Of a stretch of 7,135 nt of DNA, positions 1 to 6,144 are shown one piece after another (the stretch's first letter is position 1; each line of letters starts with the position of its first letter). The stretch is from Chloroflexota bacterium (GTDB lineage Bacteria; Chloroflexota; UBA5177; JANWHV01), in contig JANWHV010000166.1 of assembly GCA_025450255.1 (NCBI GenBank), positions 1-7,135 on the forward strand, given 5' to 3'. The notes beneath the pieces were generated by a model, which had not been told where the DNA came from, searched no databases, and was given only the letters and a program-made list of their open reading frames with translations. A program made the translations under genes and the position numbers.

Positions 1-1
1 C

Positions 2-502
2 GCCCTCCGCGCCGTATTGCTTGTACCGGATCAGTTCGCGAGCACGAACGAATCGCGGGCGACTCTGCCGGCAGCGGTGAGTCGCGCCGATGCCGTGTTC
101 AACGCGGGGCGGACCGCGCTGTTGGTAGCGGCGCTGGCGGAAAATCGGCTTGACCTATTGCGTGTCGCCATGGAGGATCGGCTCCATCAGCAGTATCGCG
201 GCGCCGTGTTTCAGTATCTGGGCGCGGCAATCGATGCCGCGCTCGACGCCGGTGCGCATGGCGCATCGCTCAGCGGCGCCGGCTCGTCGGTTATCGCCCT
301 GGCCTCGGACGGGTGCGAGCGCATCGCCGCCGTAATGCTTGGCGTGGCGCGCGATTATGGATTGCGCGCCCATACGCACATTCTGACTGCCGACTTGACC
401 GGCGCCAGCTACGCGATCGACGCGTTGCCGGCCCGCGCGATGGCGTTAGAATTGCATGCCCACGATGCCGGCGAGATCGGCGATGGTAGCGCCCGCGCCT
501 AG
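2..502 (+). CDS. thrB: Homoserine kinase, C-terminal part (5' end outside window)
   Basis: Homoserine kinase phosphorylates L-homoserine with ATP in the threonine pathway (cytosolic GHMP kinase). The reading frame is open from base 2, so the N-terminal part with the ATP-binding GHMP motif lies outside the window; 166 residues remain of a family length near 300. The fragment begins ALRAVLLVPD and continues with STNESRATLP and SRADAVFNAGRTALLVAAL, a run typical of ThrB. It also has the DRLHQQYR block and the glycine-rich GHMP motif 3 (GASLSGAGSS, about residue 88 of the fragment), then LTADLTGAS, near where the family usually ends. About 28 further residues follow; the last 19 codons including the stop (446-502) overlap the 3' end of the convergent cysteine ligase gene. 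A TTG at 17 is only an in-frame leucine codon, not a likely start. Identification is firm; upstream partners such as thrC or hom cannot be seen. Confidence 0.9.
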   Translation, partial: ALRAVLLVPDQFASTNESRATLPAAVSRADAVFNAGRTALLVAALAENRLDLLRVAMEDRLHQQYRGAVFQYLGAAIDAALDAGAHGASLSGAGSSVIALASDGCERIAAVMLGVARDYGLRAHTHILTADLTGASYAIDALPARAMALELHAHDAGEIGDGSARA

Positions 503-1630
503 GCCCTCGCTGCGTCCCAGGTCCATCAACGCGGCGGCGGCAGCGGGCGTGTCAAGGTCATCGGCAAGGGCGGCGATGAACCGGCGGCGAATCTCTCTAA
601 GGTGATTTGGCAGATCGTCGCTAGCAATAGGCTGTCCGCCCTTGTTCGCCCAGGCTTCGACACGTTCACGCAGCATGGCCTCATCCGTCGCCGCCAGCGT
701 CAGGTCGTGCTCGTCGTAATCGAACGGGGTGCGGTAGTGGTGGCGGAGCAGGTAGAGGCGAATGGCGTTGGCGCGAAAACGAGTGAGCAGCTCGCGGGCC
801 ATGACCAGGTTGCCGAGCGACTTGCTCATCTTGGCGCCGCCAAGACGAACAGGCGCGTTATGCATCCAAAAGCGCGAAAACGGCGCCTTGCCGGTCGCAT
901 TCTCGCTCTGGGCGATTTCACAGCTATGGTGGGGAAAGATAAGATCGTCGCCACCACCATGGATGTCGACACGTGGCCCCAGGTAGTGCACCGCCATGGC
1001 CGAACACTCAATGTGCCAGCCGGGCCGGCCTTGCCCCCACGGGCTCTGCCACGAGGGCTCGTCGGGCGCGGACGGTTTCCAGAGGATGAAATCGAGCAGA
1101 TCGCGTTTCTCGGGATTCTCCGGCGAGTCGCCTGTTTCGGCGAACTTCTCAAGCATTTGCTGTCGCGGCAGGCGGGCTAGGTCACCAAAGCGGGCCGCGG
1201 TCCGGCTCGAAAAATAGACGCTGCCTCCCACCTGATAGGCGTGGCCACGGTCCAATAAGGCCGATATCATGGCAACCATCTCGGGGATCTCCTCGGTGGC
1301 GCGAGGATAGTGCGTGGGCGGCGCGATGTTCAATGCCGCCATGTCGGCGACGTATTGTTCGGTCTGTTCGCGGCCAAGCACGTCCCACGGCACGCCGATC
1401 TGTTTCGCGCGCCGCAAAATATCGTCGTCAATATCAGTAACGTTTTGCGTGTACCGCACCGCGTGTCCGAGGTATTTCAAGTATCGGACCAGTATGTCGA
1501 ACGTGGCATAGCTGAACGCGTGTCCCAGATGGGTCGTATCGTACGGCGTAACGCCGCATACATACAGATTGACGATTGGGCCGGCGACGAGTTCTTCCTT
1601 CGTTCGCGACATGGTGTTGAACAGCCGCAT
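446..1630 (-). CDS. cysS: Cysteinyl-tRNA synthetase family ligase, short MshC-like form without anticodon-binding domain
   Basis: A class I aminoacyl-tRNA synthetase of the CysS/MshC family, which activates cysteine with ATP. Visible landmarks in the 394-residue product are YVCGVTPYD (zinc ligand C25), the HIGH-box variant HLGH (34-37), NVTDIDDDI (63-71), GRPGWHIECSAM (second zinc ligand C209), HGGGDDLIFPHH (H234), E238, and KMSKS (267-271). The zinc set C25/C209/H234/E238 corresponds to that of bacterial CysRS, although the usual HHENE reads HHSCE. The protein stops about where the catalytic and stem-contact parts end; E. coli CysS is about 461 residues and carries a further anticodon-binding domain. 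The length and the TPYDTTHLGHA segment resemble MshC (cysteine:glucosaminyl-inositol ligase). The glutamate zinc ligand and most other blocks resemble CysS. It may charge tRNA-Cys or ligate cysteine to another amine. It starts 9 bp after the protease gene, with a good ribosome site, and is probably translationally coupled to it. Confidence 0.87.
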   Translation of the reverse strand: MRLFNTMSRTKEELVAGPIVNLYVCGVTPYDTTHLGHAFSYATFDILVRYLKYLGHAVRYTQNVTDIDDDILRRAKQIGVPWDVLGREQTEQYVADMAALNIAPPTHYPRATEEIPEMVAMISALLDRGHAYQVGGSVYFSSRTAARFGDLARLPRQQMLEKFAETGDSPENPEKRDLLDFILWKPSAPDEPSWQSPWGQGRPGWHIECSAMAVHYLGPRVDIHGGGDDLIFPHHSCEIAQSENATGKAPFSRFWMHNAPVRLGGAKMSKSLGNLVMARELLTRFRANAIRLYLLRHHYRTPFDYDEHDLTLAATDEAMLRERVEAWANKGGQPIASDDLPNHLREIRRRFIAALADDLDTPAAAAALMDLGRSEGLGAGATIADLAGIVGMQF

Positions 1631-1636
1631 AATACG

Positions 1637-1641
1637 CTCCT
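1637..1641 (-). promoter_or_regulatory. Ribosome binding site of the cysteine ligase gene
   Basis: On the minus strand AGGAG stands 6 bases before the ATG at 1630 and overlaps the TAG stop of the upstream protease gene (1642-1640). This fixes the start codon. It also suggests that ribosomes finishing the protease gene re-initiate directly on the ligase gene. Confidence 0.75.
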
Positions 1642-2473
1642 AATAATTGCCGCTGAGCGGGAGAAGAGAAAGAGCAAGGATCGCGGCAATGCCGACTGCA
1701 TTGTATACAAGGTGAGCCTGCGTGGAGCGATATACGGCAAATTGCTCGGCTGAGGAGCCTCGCGCCGTTAACGGAAGTACGCGCCTGGCCGCCCAGGCAG
1801 GCAAGCGCGCGCGTTCCGCGTCCGCTTGTGGGTTGCGCATCGCTCGCCAGTAGACCACGGTAAAGACAAAACCGGCAAGGCCAAGAGCAATACACGCGCT
1901 AACCGTGACGCCGGCCGTGATGTGCATCGCTCCGAACAACGCGCTGCGTCGTATCGCCGAGCCGGCACCGGTGGTTCCGCGCCGGAAAATGTCCTCCTCG
2001 ACCCAGGCCAAAAGTGGCAGAGCGAGCAGGGCAGCCGGAGCATATATGACGGCGAAGATTGGATTGGTAAACGGAATGGCAAACCCATTTACGCCGGCAT
2101 CGTTACCCACCTGAAAGAGACTGCCGAGACTCCAGTCCATGTTGCACCAGGAAGGCAACGCGCCCAGCAAGACCACGGCGCCTGAAGTAACGAACAAGGC
2201 TGCAAGCGCATACCCAAGGGCAGGCTGCCATTCCGAGGGCAAGAGCGAGCGATAGTAGGCCACGCATCTCGGCGCTTCGCGAACGGCCACGTAGCCGAGC
2301 GTGACGAACACCGGGACGGCGATCCAGAGCGGATTATGGCTGAGGCCGGCGGCGGCGAATGGTCCGACCACCAGGGCAGCAAGCCCAATCAGGGAGATCG
2401 CGCCGAGCAGCACGCGGCGTCTGTTAGAGGTCGAAAAGCACAAGCCACGTCCCTGAATCGAGCGCGTGCTCAT
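1640..2473 (-). CDS. CPBP-family (Rce1/Abi-like) intramembrane metalloprotease
   Basis: This 277-residue polytopic membrane protein carries the three diagnostic CPBP motifs: EExxxR (E159, E160, R164 in WVEEDIFRRG), FxxxH (F180-H184 in FGAMH) and HxxxN (H254-N258 in HLVYN). In Rce1-like proteases the glutamate and histidines form the intramembrane active site. Hydrophobic stretches lie near residues 21-43, 49-65, 86-106, 133-157, 189-208 and 255-273. The loop between motifs 2 and 3 holds about 45 mostly polar, arginine-rich residues (210-253), longer than I would expect for the family. The substrate is unknown; bacterial members have been linked to bacteriocin immunity, membrane-protein processing and scaffold roles. 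The gene lies 57 bp after hspR and 9 bp before the ligase gene on the same strand, so it is probably co-transcribed with the heat-shock genes. The ATG at 2473 has only a weak G-rich ribosome site upstream, and no better in-frame ATG is near. Confidence 0.82.
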   Translation of the reverse strand: MSTRSIQGRGLCFSTSNRRRVLLGAISLIGLAALVVGPFAAAGLSHNPLWIAVPVFVTLGYVAVREAPRCVAYYRSLLPSEWQPALGYALAALFVTSGAVVLLGALPSWCNMDWSLGSLFQVGNDAGVNGFAIPFTNPIFAVIYAPAALLALPLLAWVEEDIFRRGTTGAGSAIRRSALFGAMHITAGVTVSACIALGLAGFVFTVVYWRAMRNPQADAERARLPAWAARRVLPLTARGSSAEQFAVYRSTQAHLVYNAVGIAAILALSLLPLSGNY

Positions 2474-2530
2474 GGCAGGGCCACCCCAGGACAGCCAGAA
2501 GGGCGCGCTGACGATCGGTCCAGCGTCAAG

Positions 2531-2953
2531 CTATACCTGCGCCGTCACACGCCGAATAATGTCCTTCAGGCGGACGATTTCCGACTCGTATTCCGAGCGC
2601 ATCTGGTCGATCTCGACTTCAAATGCCTCGCGCATCCGCTCCTGACGCTCAGTGATCTCCTGTTGCAGCGCCTCGAGGCGCTCACTCATATTGAGGATCA
2701 CTTCCACGCCCGCCAGGTTAACCTTCAATTCCTCCATCAGGCGGCGAATGAGGCGAAGCCGCTCGATGTCGCGCTGCGTGTAGTAGCGAATGCGGCCTGT
2801 TCCCCGATGTGGGTTGATCAGCCCAAGCCGCTCATAGTGCCTGAGCGTTTGTTGGTGAACGTTCACGGCCTCGGCGGCTATTCTGATCGTGAAACGTAGT
2901 CCGAGCGGACGCTCCTCCATTTCCCGTTCCGAATCACGCATGAGTGTTGGCAT
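2531..2953 (-). CDS. hspR: HspR, MerR-family heat-shock repressor
   Basis: HspR represses dnaK operons by binding HAIR inverted repeats and uses DnaK as co-repressor. With the start chosen here the protein has 140 residues. A MerR-type winged helix-turn-helix begins at FTIRIAAEAVNVHQQTLRHYERLGLI (21-46), followed by the wing RGTGRIRYYT (50-59) and RDIERL (61-66). The HspR-typical VNLAGVEVIL lies at 78-87. A charged heptad-like helix (about 90-135, rich in E, R, Q, L and M) follows and probably dimerises. An open frame extends upstream to a GTG at 3010 (159 residues), but those extra residues are low-complexity (AAAPGAKGGG) with no ribosome site. The ATG at 2953 has GGAG 6 bases upstream, so I prefer it; ATGs at 2965 and 2941 are alternatives. 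The gene follows dnaJ, the usual HspR position, and a matching HAIR site stands before dnaK. Confidence 0.92.
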   Translation of the reverse strand: MPTLMRDSEREMEERPLGLRFTIRIAAEAVNVHQQTLRHYERLGLINPHRGTGRIRYYTQRDIERLRLIRRLMEELKVNLAGVEVILNMSERLEALQQEITERQERMREAFEVEIDQMRSEYESEIVRLKDIIRRVTAQV

Positions 2954-2959
2954 CTGGCT

Positions 2960-2963
2960 CTCC
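2960..2963 (-). promoter_or_regulatory. Ribosome binding site deciding the hspR start
   Basis: GGAG on the minus strand lies 6 bases before the ATG at 2953. The longer alternative starting with GTG at 3010 is preceded only by GC-rich sequence with no purine-rich ribosome site. This is the main reason for choosing the shorter HspR. Confidence 0.5.
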
Positions 2964-3074
2964 ATTTTCCCATCGCGGCCCCCGCCTTTGGCGCCAGGGG
3001 CGGCTGCCACCGAGCGCGGCGGCGTGATTGGTTATACGCGTTCGAGATTCACGTTCCGCGATTACGGCACACCC

Positions 3075-3125
3075 ATTCATGAGCTTGCCGCTTGTTTCCC
3101 ACTGATACCGGCAAGCTCATTGAAT
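3075..3125 (-). repeat. Strong inverted repeat (hairpin) on the dnaJ stop codon
   Basis: A perfect 12-bp inverted repeat, ATGAGCTTGCCG (3079-3090) and CGGCAAGCTCAT (3109-3120), encloses an 18-nt loop. Four further pairs (3075-3078 with 3122-3125) extend the stem past one unpaired base at 3121. In the dnaJ mRNA the hairpin covers the last 14 codons, the TGA stop and two bases beyond. No run of U follows on the transcript strand, so it is not a textbook intrinsic terminator. It could be an mRNA-stabilising or processing structure, or a partial attenuator between dnaJ and hspR. The structure is seen directly; its role is inferred. Confidence 0.7.
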
Positions 3126-4099
3126 AGCTCGCGTTCTCGGTTGCTCAACGGCGACCCTGTCGTGCCAGGCAGGGTTGCATGGAGTTTGACAAGCAAATCG
3201 CCATGCGTGCCGTCCTTCAGCCGAGGCATGCCCTGGCCCGCGAGTCGAAACTGCTTTCCATTCGCCGTTCCCGCCGGCACCTTCAGCAATACCTTGCCCT
3301 TGACCGTGGGGACGAGGACTTCGCCGCCAAGAACCAGCGTGGTGAACGGCACGTCCAGATCTTCGAGAAGGTTGTCATCCTCACGCCGAAACTTGGGGTG
3401 CGCCTTCAATACGACGACCAAATATAAATCGCCGCGCGGGCCAGTCCCCGCGCCAGGGTTGCCTTCGCCGGCGATGCGAATACGCGAGCCGTCACGGACC
3501 CCGGCGGGAATTTTCACTTCAATGCGGCGCGAAAACGACGTCCAGCCTGTCCCCTTGCAGGCCGTGCACGTTTTCCCTTGCGCGTCCAGGCCACTGCCGT
3601 TGCAGCGCGGGCAGCGGTCCTGCCCGGTAAGCGTAAACATGCGCTGGCCGCCTGAAAACGCTTCCTCGATAGAGACTTCAACCTGCTGCTCAATATCGTC
3701 ACCACGCCGCGGTTTTGGCGCGGTTGAAGCGCGGCTCGCGGGCCTCTGGGTGGCCTGCCCAAAAATACTCTGAAAGAAGTCGCTAAAGCTTTCGGCGCCC
3801 GTCCCACTGGTCGCGGCGTCACCGGCCGTGCGCGCGCCTCGCCGCGCCCCGGCGCGGCCAATATCGAAGCCTGGACGGTTCCAGTTAGAGCCCAGTTGAT
3901 CGTATTTCTGCCGCTTATCCGGATCGGTCAGGACCTCATGCGCTTCGTTGATTTCCTTAAATCTGGTCTCGGCGCCTTTGTCGCTTGGATTCAGATCCGG
4001 GTGGTATTTGCGGGCAAGCTTACGATACGCCTTATTGATGTCGGTTGGCGAGGCGTCCTTGGCCACGCCAAGCACTTTGTAATAATCCTTATATTCCAT
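3077..4099 (-). CDS. dnaJ: DnaJ/CbpA-like Hsp40 co-chaperone with reduced two-motif zinc finger
   Basis: Hsp40 co-chaperone that delivers unfolded clients to DnaK and stimulates its ATPase. The 340-residue protein starts with a J-domain (about 4-68) carrying the HPD tripeptide at 33-35. A glycine- and alanine-rich linker follows, with [11 protein letters not shown] at 104-114. The C-terminal substrate-binding domain spans about 133-315 ([70 protein letters not shown]). Inserted in it are two CxxCxGxG motifs, CPRCNGSG (163-170) and CTACKGTG (178-185). Class A DnaJ has four such motifs forming two zinc centres, and CbpA has none, so this is an intermediate form that can hold only one zinc. It lies between dnaK and hspR with 66 bp on either side. 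The ATG at 4099 is the start that gives the canonical [10 protein letters not shown] beginning; the ribosome site (AAGAG) is close and weak. A hairpin overlaps its 3' end. Confidence 0.93.
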   Translation of the reverse strand: MEYKDYYKVLGVAKDASPTDINKAYRKLARKYHPDLNPSDKGAETRFKEINEAHEVLTDPDKRQKYDQLGSNWNRPGFDIGRAGARRGARTAGDAATSGTGAESFSDFFQSIFGQATQRPASRASTAPKPRRGDDIEQQVEVSIEEAFSGGQRMFTLTGQDRCPRCNGSGLDAQGKTCTACKGTGWTSFSRRIEVKIPAGVRDGSRIRIAGEGNPGAGTGPRGDLYLVVVLKAHPKFRREDDNLLEDLDVPFTTLVLGGEVLVPTVKGKVLLKVPAGTANGKQFRLAGQGMPRLKDGTHGDLLVKLHATLPGTTGSPLSNRERELFNELAGISGKQAASS

Positions 4100-4165
4100 T
4101 GTCTCTTACCAGCAAGTGGGCAAACAGCATCCGCCCCTCAACACGCGCGAAGAACAGCACGTCGC

Positions 4166-5938
4166 CTACTCCCCGGACCTTGCCTCGCGCCCAAATGACC
4201 CGCCGTCGAGCCGGCCAATGGCGAGTGCTTCCACGGCGGTCGGCAACAGCATTTCCAGGCGCTGGGCCGCGCCGCGCATAGCCACGAAGTCTGACCGGTC
4301 GACAAATGCTTTCAATTCCATCGCGGCATCCTGAATGGCGTGACGCTCCCGCTCATCGTCGATCGAGCCACTTTCAACCAGGTGGTTCGCACGGAAGAGC
4401 AGCCCCTGAGCGTGGTTCGTCTGTTCAGCCTGTTCGCGCCTGCGCTCATCTTCCTCCGCGAAGTTCGCGGCTTCCGCCACCAATCGATCGACCTCGGTCG
4501 CGTTCAGGTTGGTGGTAGCGGTGATTGTGATTTGCTGCTCGCGGCCGGTGGCAAGGTCGCGGGCCGAAGCGCTGACGATGCCATTGTGATCGATGTCGAA
4601 CGTCACTTCAATCTGCGGATCCCCAGCCGGCGCCGGATCGATGCCATCCAGGTTGAAGTGGCCGAGGGGCTGATTGTCCTGCGCCATCTCGCGTTCGCCT
4701 TGCAGCACATGGATGTCGACGCCGATCTGGTTGTCCTGACCGGTGGTAAAAATCTCGCTGCGTTTGGTTGGTATGGTCGAGTTCCGATTAATCAGTTTTG
4801 TAAAGACGCCGCCCACCGTCTCGACGCCGAGCGAGAGCGGGGTAACGTCCAACAGCACCACGTTCTTAAGCTCGCCAGTGAGTACGCTGGCCTGCACCGA
4901 CGCGCCCAATGCCACGACCTCATCCGGGTTTACGCCCTGGTACGGCACTTTACCGGTGAGCTGCTGCACGAGTTGCTTGATTACTGGCATACGCGTTGAC
5001 CCGCCGACCAGAATTACCTCACTAATCTCATCTTCGCTCATTTGCGCGTCCGCAAGCGCCTGGCGGAACGGTCGCATGCAGCGATAGGTGAGTTCGCCGG
5101 TGAGTTCCTCGAATTTGGCGCGGGTAAGCTCCTGATCAAGATGCTTTGGCCCACTGGCGTCCGAGGTAATAAACGGCAGATTGATTGTCGTGCTCACCAC
5201 GGATGACAGCTCCACCTTGGCTCGTTCCGCCGCGTCGAGCAGCCGCTGCAACGCCTCGCGCTCCTTGGTCAGGTCGATTCCATACTCCTGCATGAACTGT
5301 TCGGCGAGATATTCCACGATCTTGATGTCGTAGTCATCGCCGCCGAGCCGCGTATCGCCGCAGGTTGCCTTGACCTCGAAGACACCGTCGCCTACGTCAA
5401 GGATCGAAACGTCAAAGGTGCCGCCACCGAGGTCCCATACGAGGATCGTTTCAAGGCGCTTTTTGTCGAGGCCGTATGACAGCGCCGCGGCGGTAGGCTC
5501 ATTGATGATGCGCAGGATTTCGAGGCCGGAGATGCGGCCCGCGTCTTTGGTGGCCTGTCGTTGGGCATCGTTAAAGTAGGCCGGCACGGTAACGACGGCG
5601 CCGGTGACCTCCTCGCCGAGAAATACTTCGGCGTCGCGTTTGAGCTTCTGCAGGATAATGGCCGAAATCTCTTGCGGCGTGTAGGGGCGATCGTCAATGG
5701 CGACGCGCTGGTCGGTACCCATAAGCCGTTTGATCGACATGATGGTCCGCTCGGGATTGACGACGGCCTGGCGCTTGGCGAGTTGGCCGACCAGTCGCTC
5801 GCCCTTTTTCGTGAATGCCACCACGGAGGGCGTCAACCGGCTCCCTTCGACGTTGGATATAACCAGCCGCTCGCCGCCTTCGACCGTAGCAATCACGGAG
5901 TTCGTGGTCCCAAGGTCGATCCCGACCACTCTTCCCAT
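4166..5938 (-). CDS. dnaK: Chaperone DnaK (Hsp70)
   Basis: ATP-dependent cytosolic chaperone that binds and releases unfolded polypeptides with J-protein and GrpE partners, and probably also the co-repressor of HspR. The nucleotide-binding domain (about 1-355) shows [11 protein letters not shown] (4-14), [17 protein letters not shown] (118-134), [12 protein letters not shown] (145-156), the phosphate loop [12 protein letters not shown] (169-180) and [10 protein letters not shown] (311-320). The linker [15 protein letters not shown] is at 360-374, and the substrate-binding domain and helical lid fill the rest. The roughly 25-residue insertion of proteobacterial DnaK after IKRLMG is absent, as in Gram-positive and Chloroflexota proteins. 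At 590 residues it is shorter than E. coli DnaK (638); besides the missing insertion, the C-terminal tail after the lid is short and lacks an acidic EEVD-like end. [10 protein letters not shown] is preserved, but the block before it reads [13 protein letters not shown], less typical than LGRFELTGIPPAP. It is the first gene of the cluster, preceded by its own promoter and HAIR operator. Confidence 0.97.
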   Translation of the reverse strand: MGRVVGIDLGTTNSVIATVEGGERLVISNVEGSRLTPSVVAFTKKGERLVGQLAKRQAVVNPERTIMSIKRLMGTDQRVAIDDRPYTPQEISAIILQKLKRDAEVFLGEEVTGAVVTVPAYFNDAQRQATKDAGRISGLEILRIINEPTAAALSYGLDKKRLETILVWDLGGGTFDVSILDVGDGVFEVKATCGDTRLGGDDYDIKIVEYLAEQFMQEYGIDLTKEREALQRLLDAAERAKVELSSVVSTTINLPFITSDASGPKHLDQELTRAKFEELTGELTYRCMRPFRQALADAQMSEDEISEVILVGGSTRMPVIKQLVQQLTGKVPYQGVNPDEVVALGASVQASVLTGELKNVVLLDVTPLSLGVETVGGVFTKLINRNSTIPTKRSEIFTTGQDNQIGVDIHVLQGEREMAQDNQPLGHFNLDGIDPAPAGDPQIEVTFDIDHNGIVSASARDLATGREQQITITATTNLNATEVDRLVAEAANFAEEDERRREQAEQTNHAQGLLFRANHLVESGSIDDERERHAIQDAAMELKAFVDRSDFVAMRGAAQRLEMLLPTAVEALAIGRLDGGSFGREARSGE

Positions 5939-5947
5939 CTATCGATA

Positions 5948-5953
5948 TCCTTT
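5948..5953 (-). promoter_or_regulatory. dnaK: Ribosome binding site of dnaK
   Basis: AAAGGA on the minus strand ends 9 bases before the ATG at 5938. Together with the canonical [12 protein letters not shown] beginning of the protein, it fixes the dnaK start. Confidence 0.6.
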
Positions 5954-5975
5954 AACTGCATTCTGCCGCGAATCG

Positions 5976-6004
5976 AGTATAAAACTTGAGCCACCTTTTG
6001 TCAA
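5976..6004 (-). promoter_or_regulatory. Sigma-70 promoter of the dnaK operon
   Basis: On the minus strand a perfect -35 box TTGACA (6004-5999) is followed by exactly 17 bases and then a -10 box TATACT (5981-5976), one base from TATAAT. Transcription would start near 5969, leaving a leader of about 30 nt before the dnaK ATG. The near-consensus boxes suggest a strong housekeeping promoter that needs a repressor, which fits the overlapping HspR site. The boxes are seen directly; the start point is inferred. Confidence 0.85.
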
Positions 6005-6005
6005 G
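5985..6005 (-). promoter_or_regulatory. HAIR operator (HspR-associated inverted repeat)
   Basis: The site matches the known HAIR consensus CTTGAGT-N7-ACTCAAG. On the plus strand it reads CTTGAGC (5985-5991), 7 spacer bases, then TGTCAAG (5999-6005). The first arm matches 6 of 7 consensus bases, the second 5 of 7, and the 7-base spacing is exact. It covers the -35 box and most of the -35/-10 spacer of the dnaK promoter, so bound HspR would block RNA polymerase. The imperfect arm is the one whose bases also form TTGACA on the minus strand, as if operator and -35 box were a compromise. With hspR in the same cluster, autoregulation is the likely reading. Confidence 0.85.
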
Positions 6006-6144
6006 GATGGCGTAGAGTCTCAGGTGATGCATCGTGGCTTACGGTGCTGGGTTTGAGATGCCTTGCGTCTGTGCCACTCAGCATTTGTTGTCCCTCGGCG
6101 CCTACTCCCCCTGATAAACCGTTCCAGAGATCCTTGCCGCCGGC

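Noticed and set aside
431..498. Direct repeat GCCCGCGC at 431-438 and 491-498 around the thrB/ligase overlap
   Set aside because: An 8-bp GC-only repeat in high-GC coding DNA is expected by chance.
602..1180. A 192-codon open frame on the plus strand inside the cysteine ligase gene
   Set aside because: It lies wholly antisense to conserved synthetase motifs and has no recognisable domain or ribosome site.
2506..2525. Small bulged inverted repeat just after the hspR stop
   Set aside because: The stem is only about seven pairs with a bulge and no U run follows, so it is not a convincing terminator between hspR and the protease gene.
3031..3059. Possible promoter for hspR: TATAAC on the minus strand at 3036-3031
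   Set aside because: The -35 positions at spacers of 16-18 bases (for example GCGGAA) do not resemble TTGACA, and no HAIR repeat is nearby.
2889..3773. A 294-codon open frame on the plus strand opposite dnaJ and the start of hspR
   Set aside because: It is antisense to well-identified genes, its translation is serine-, proline- and arginine-rich without recognisable domains, and long antisense frames are expected in high-GC DNA.
6006..6144. Terminator for the DUF2298 gene, or a second operator upstream of dnaK
   Set aside because: Only short stems (5 bp with loops near 30 nt) and an 8-bp palindrome GATGCATC at 6026-6033 are seen. No U tract, CIRCE element or second HAIR is visible.
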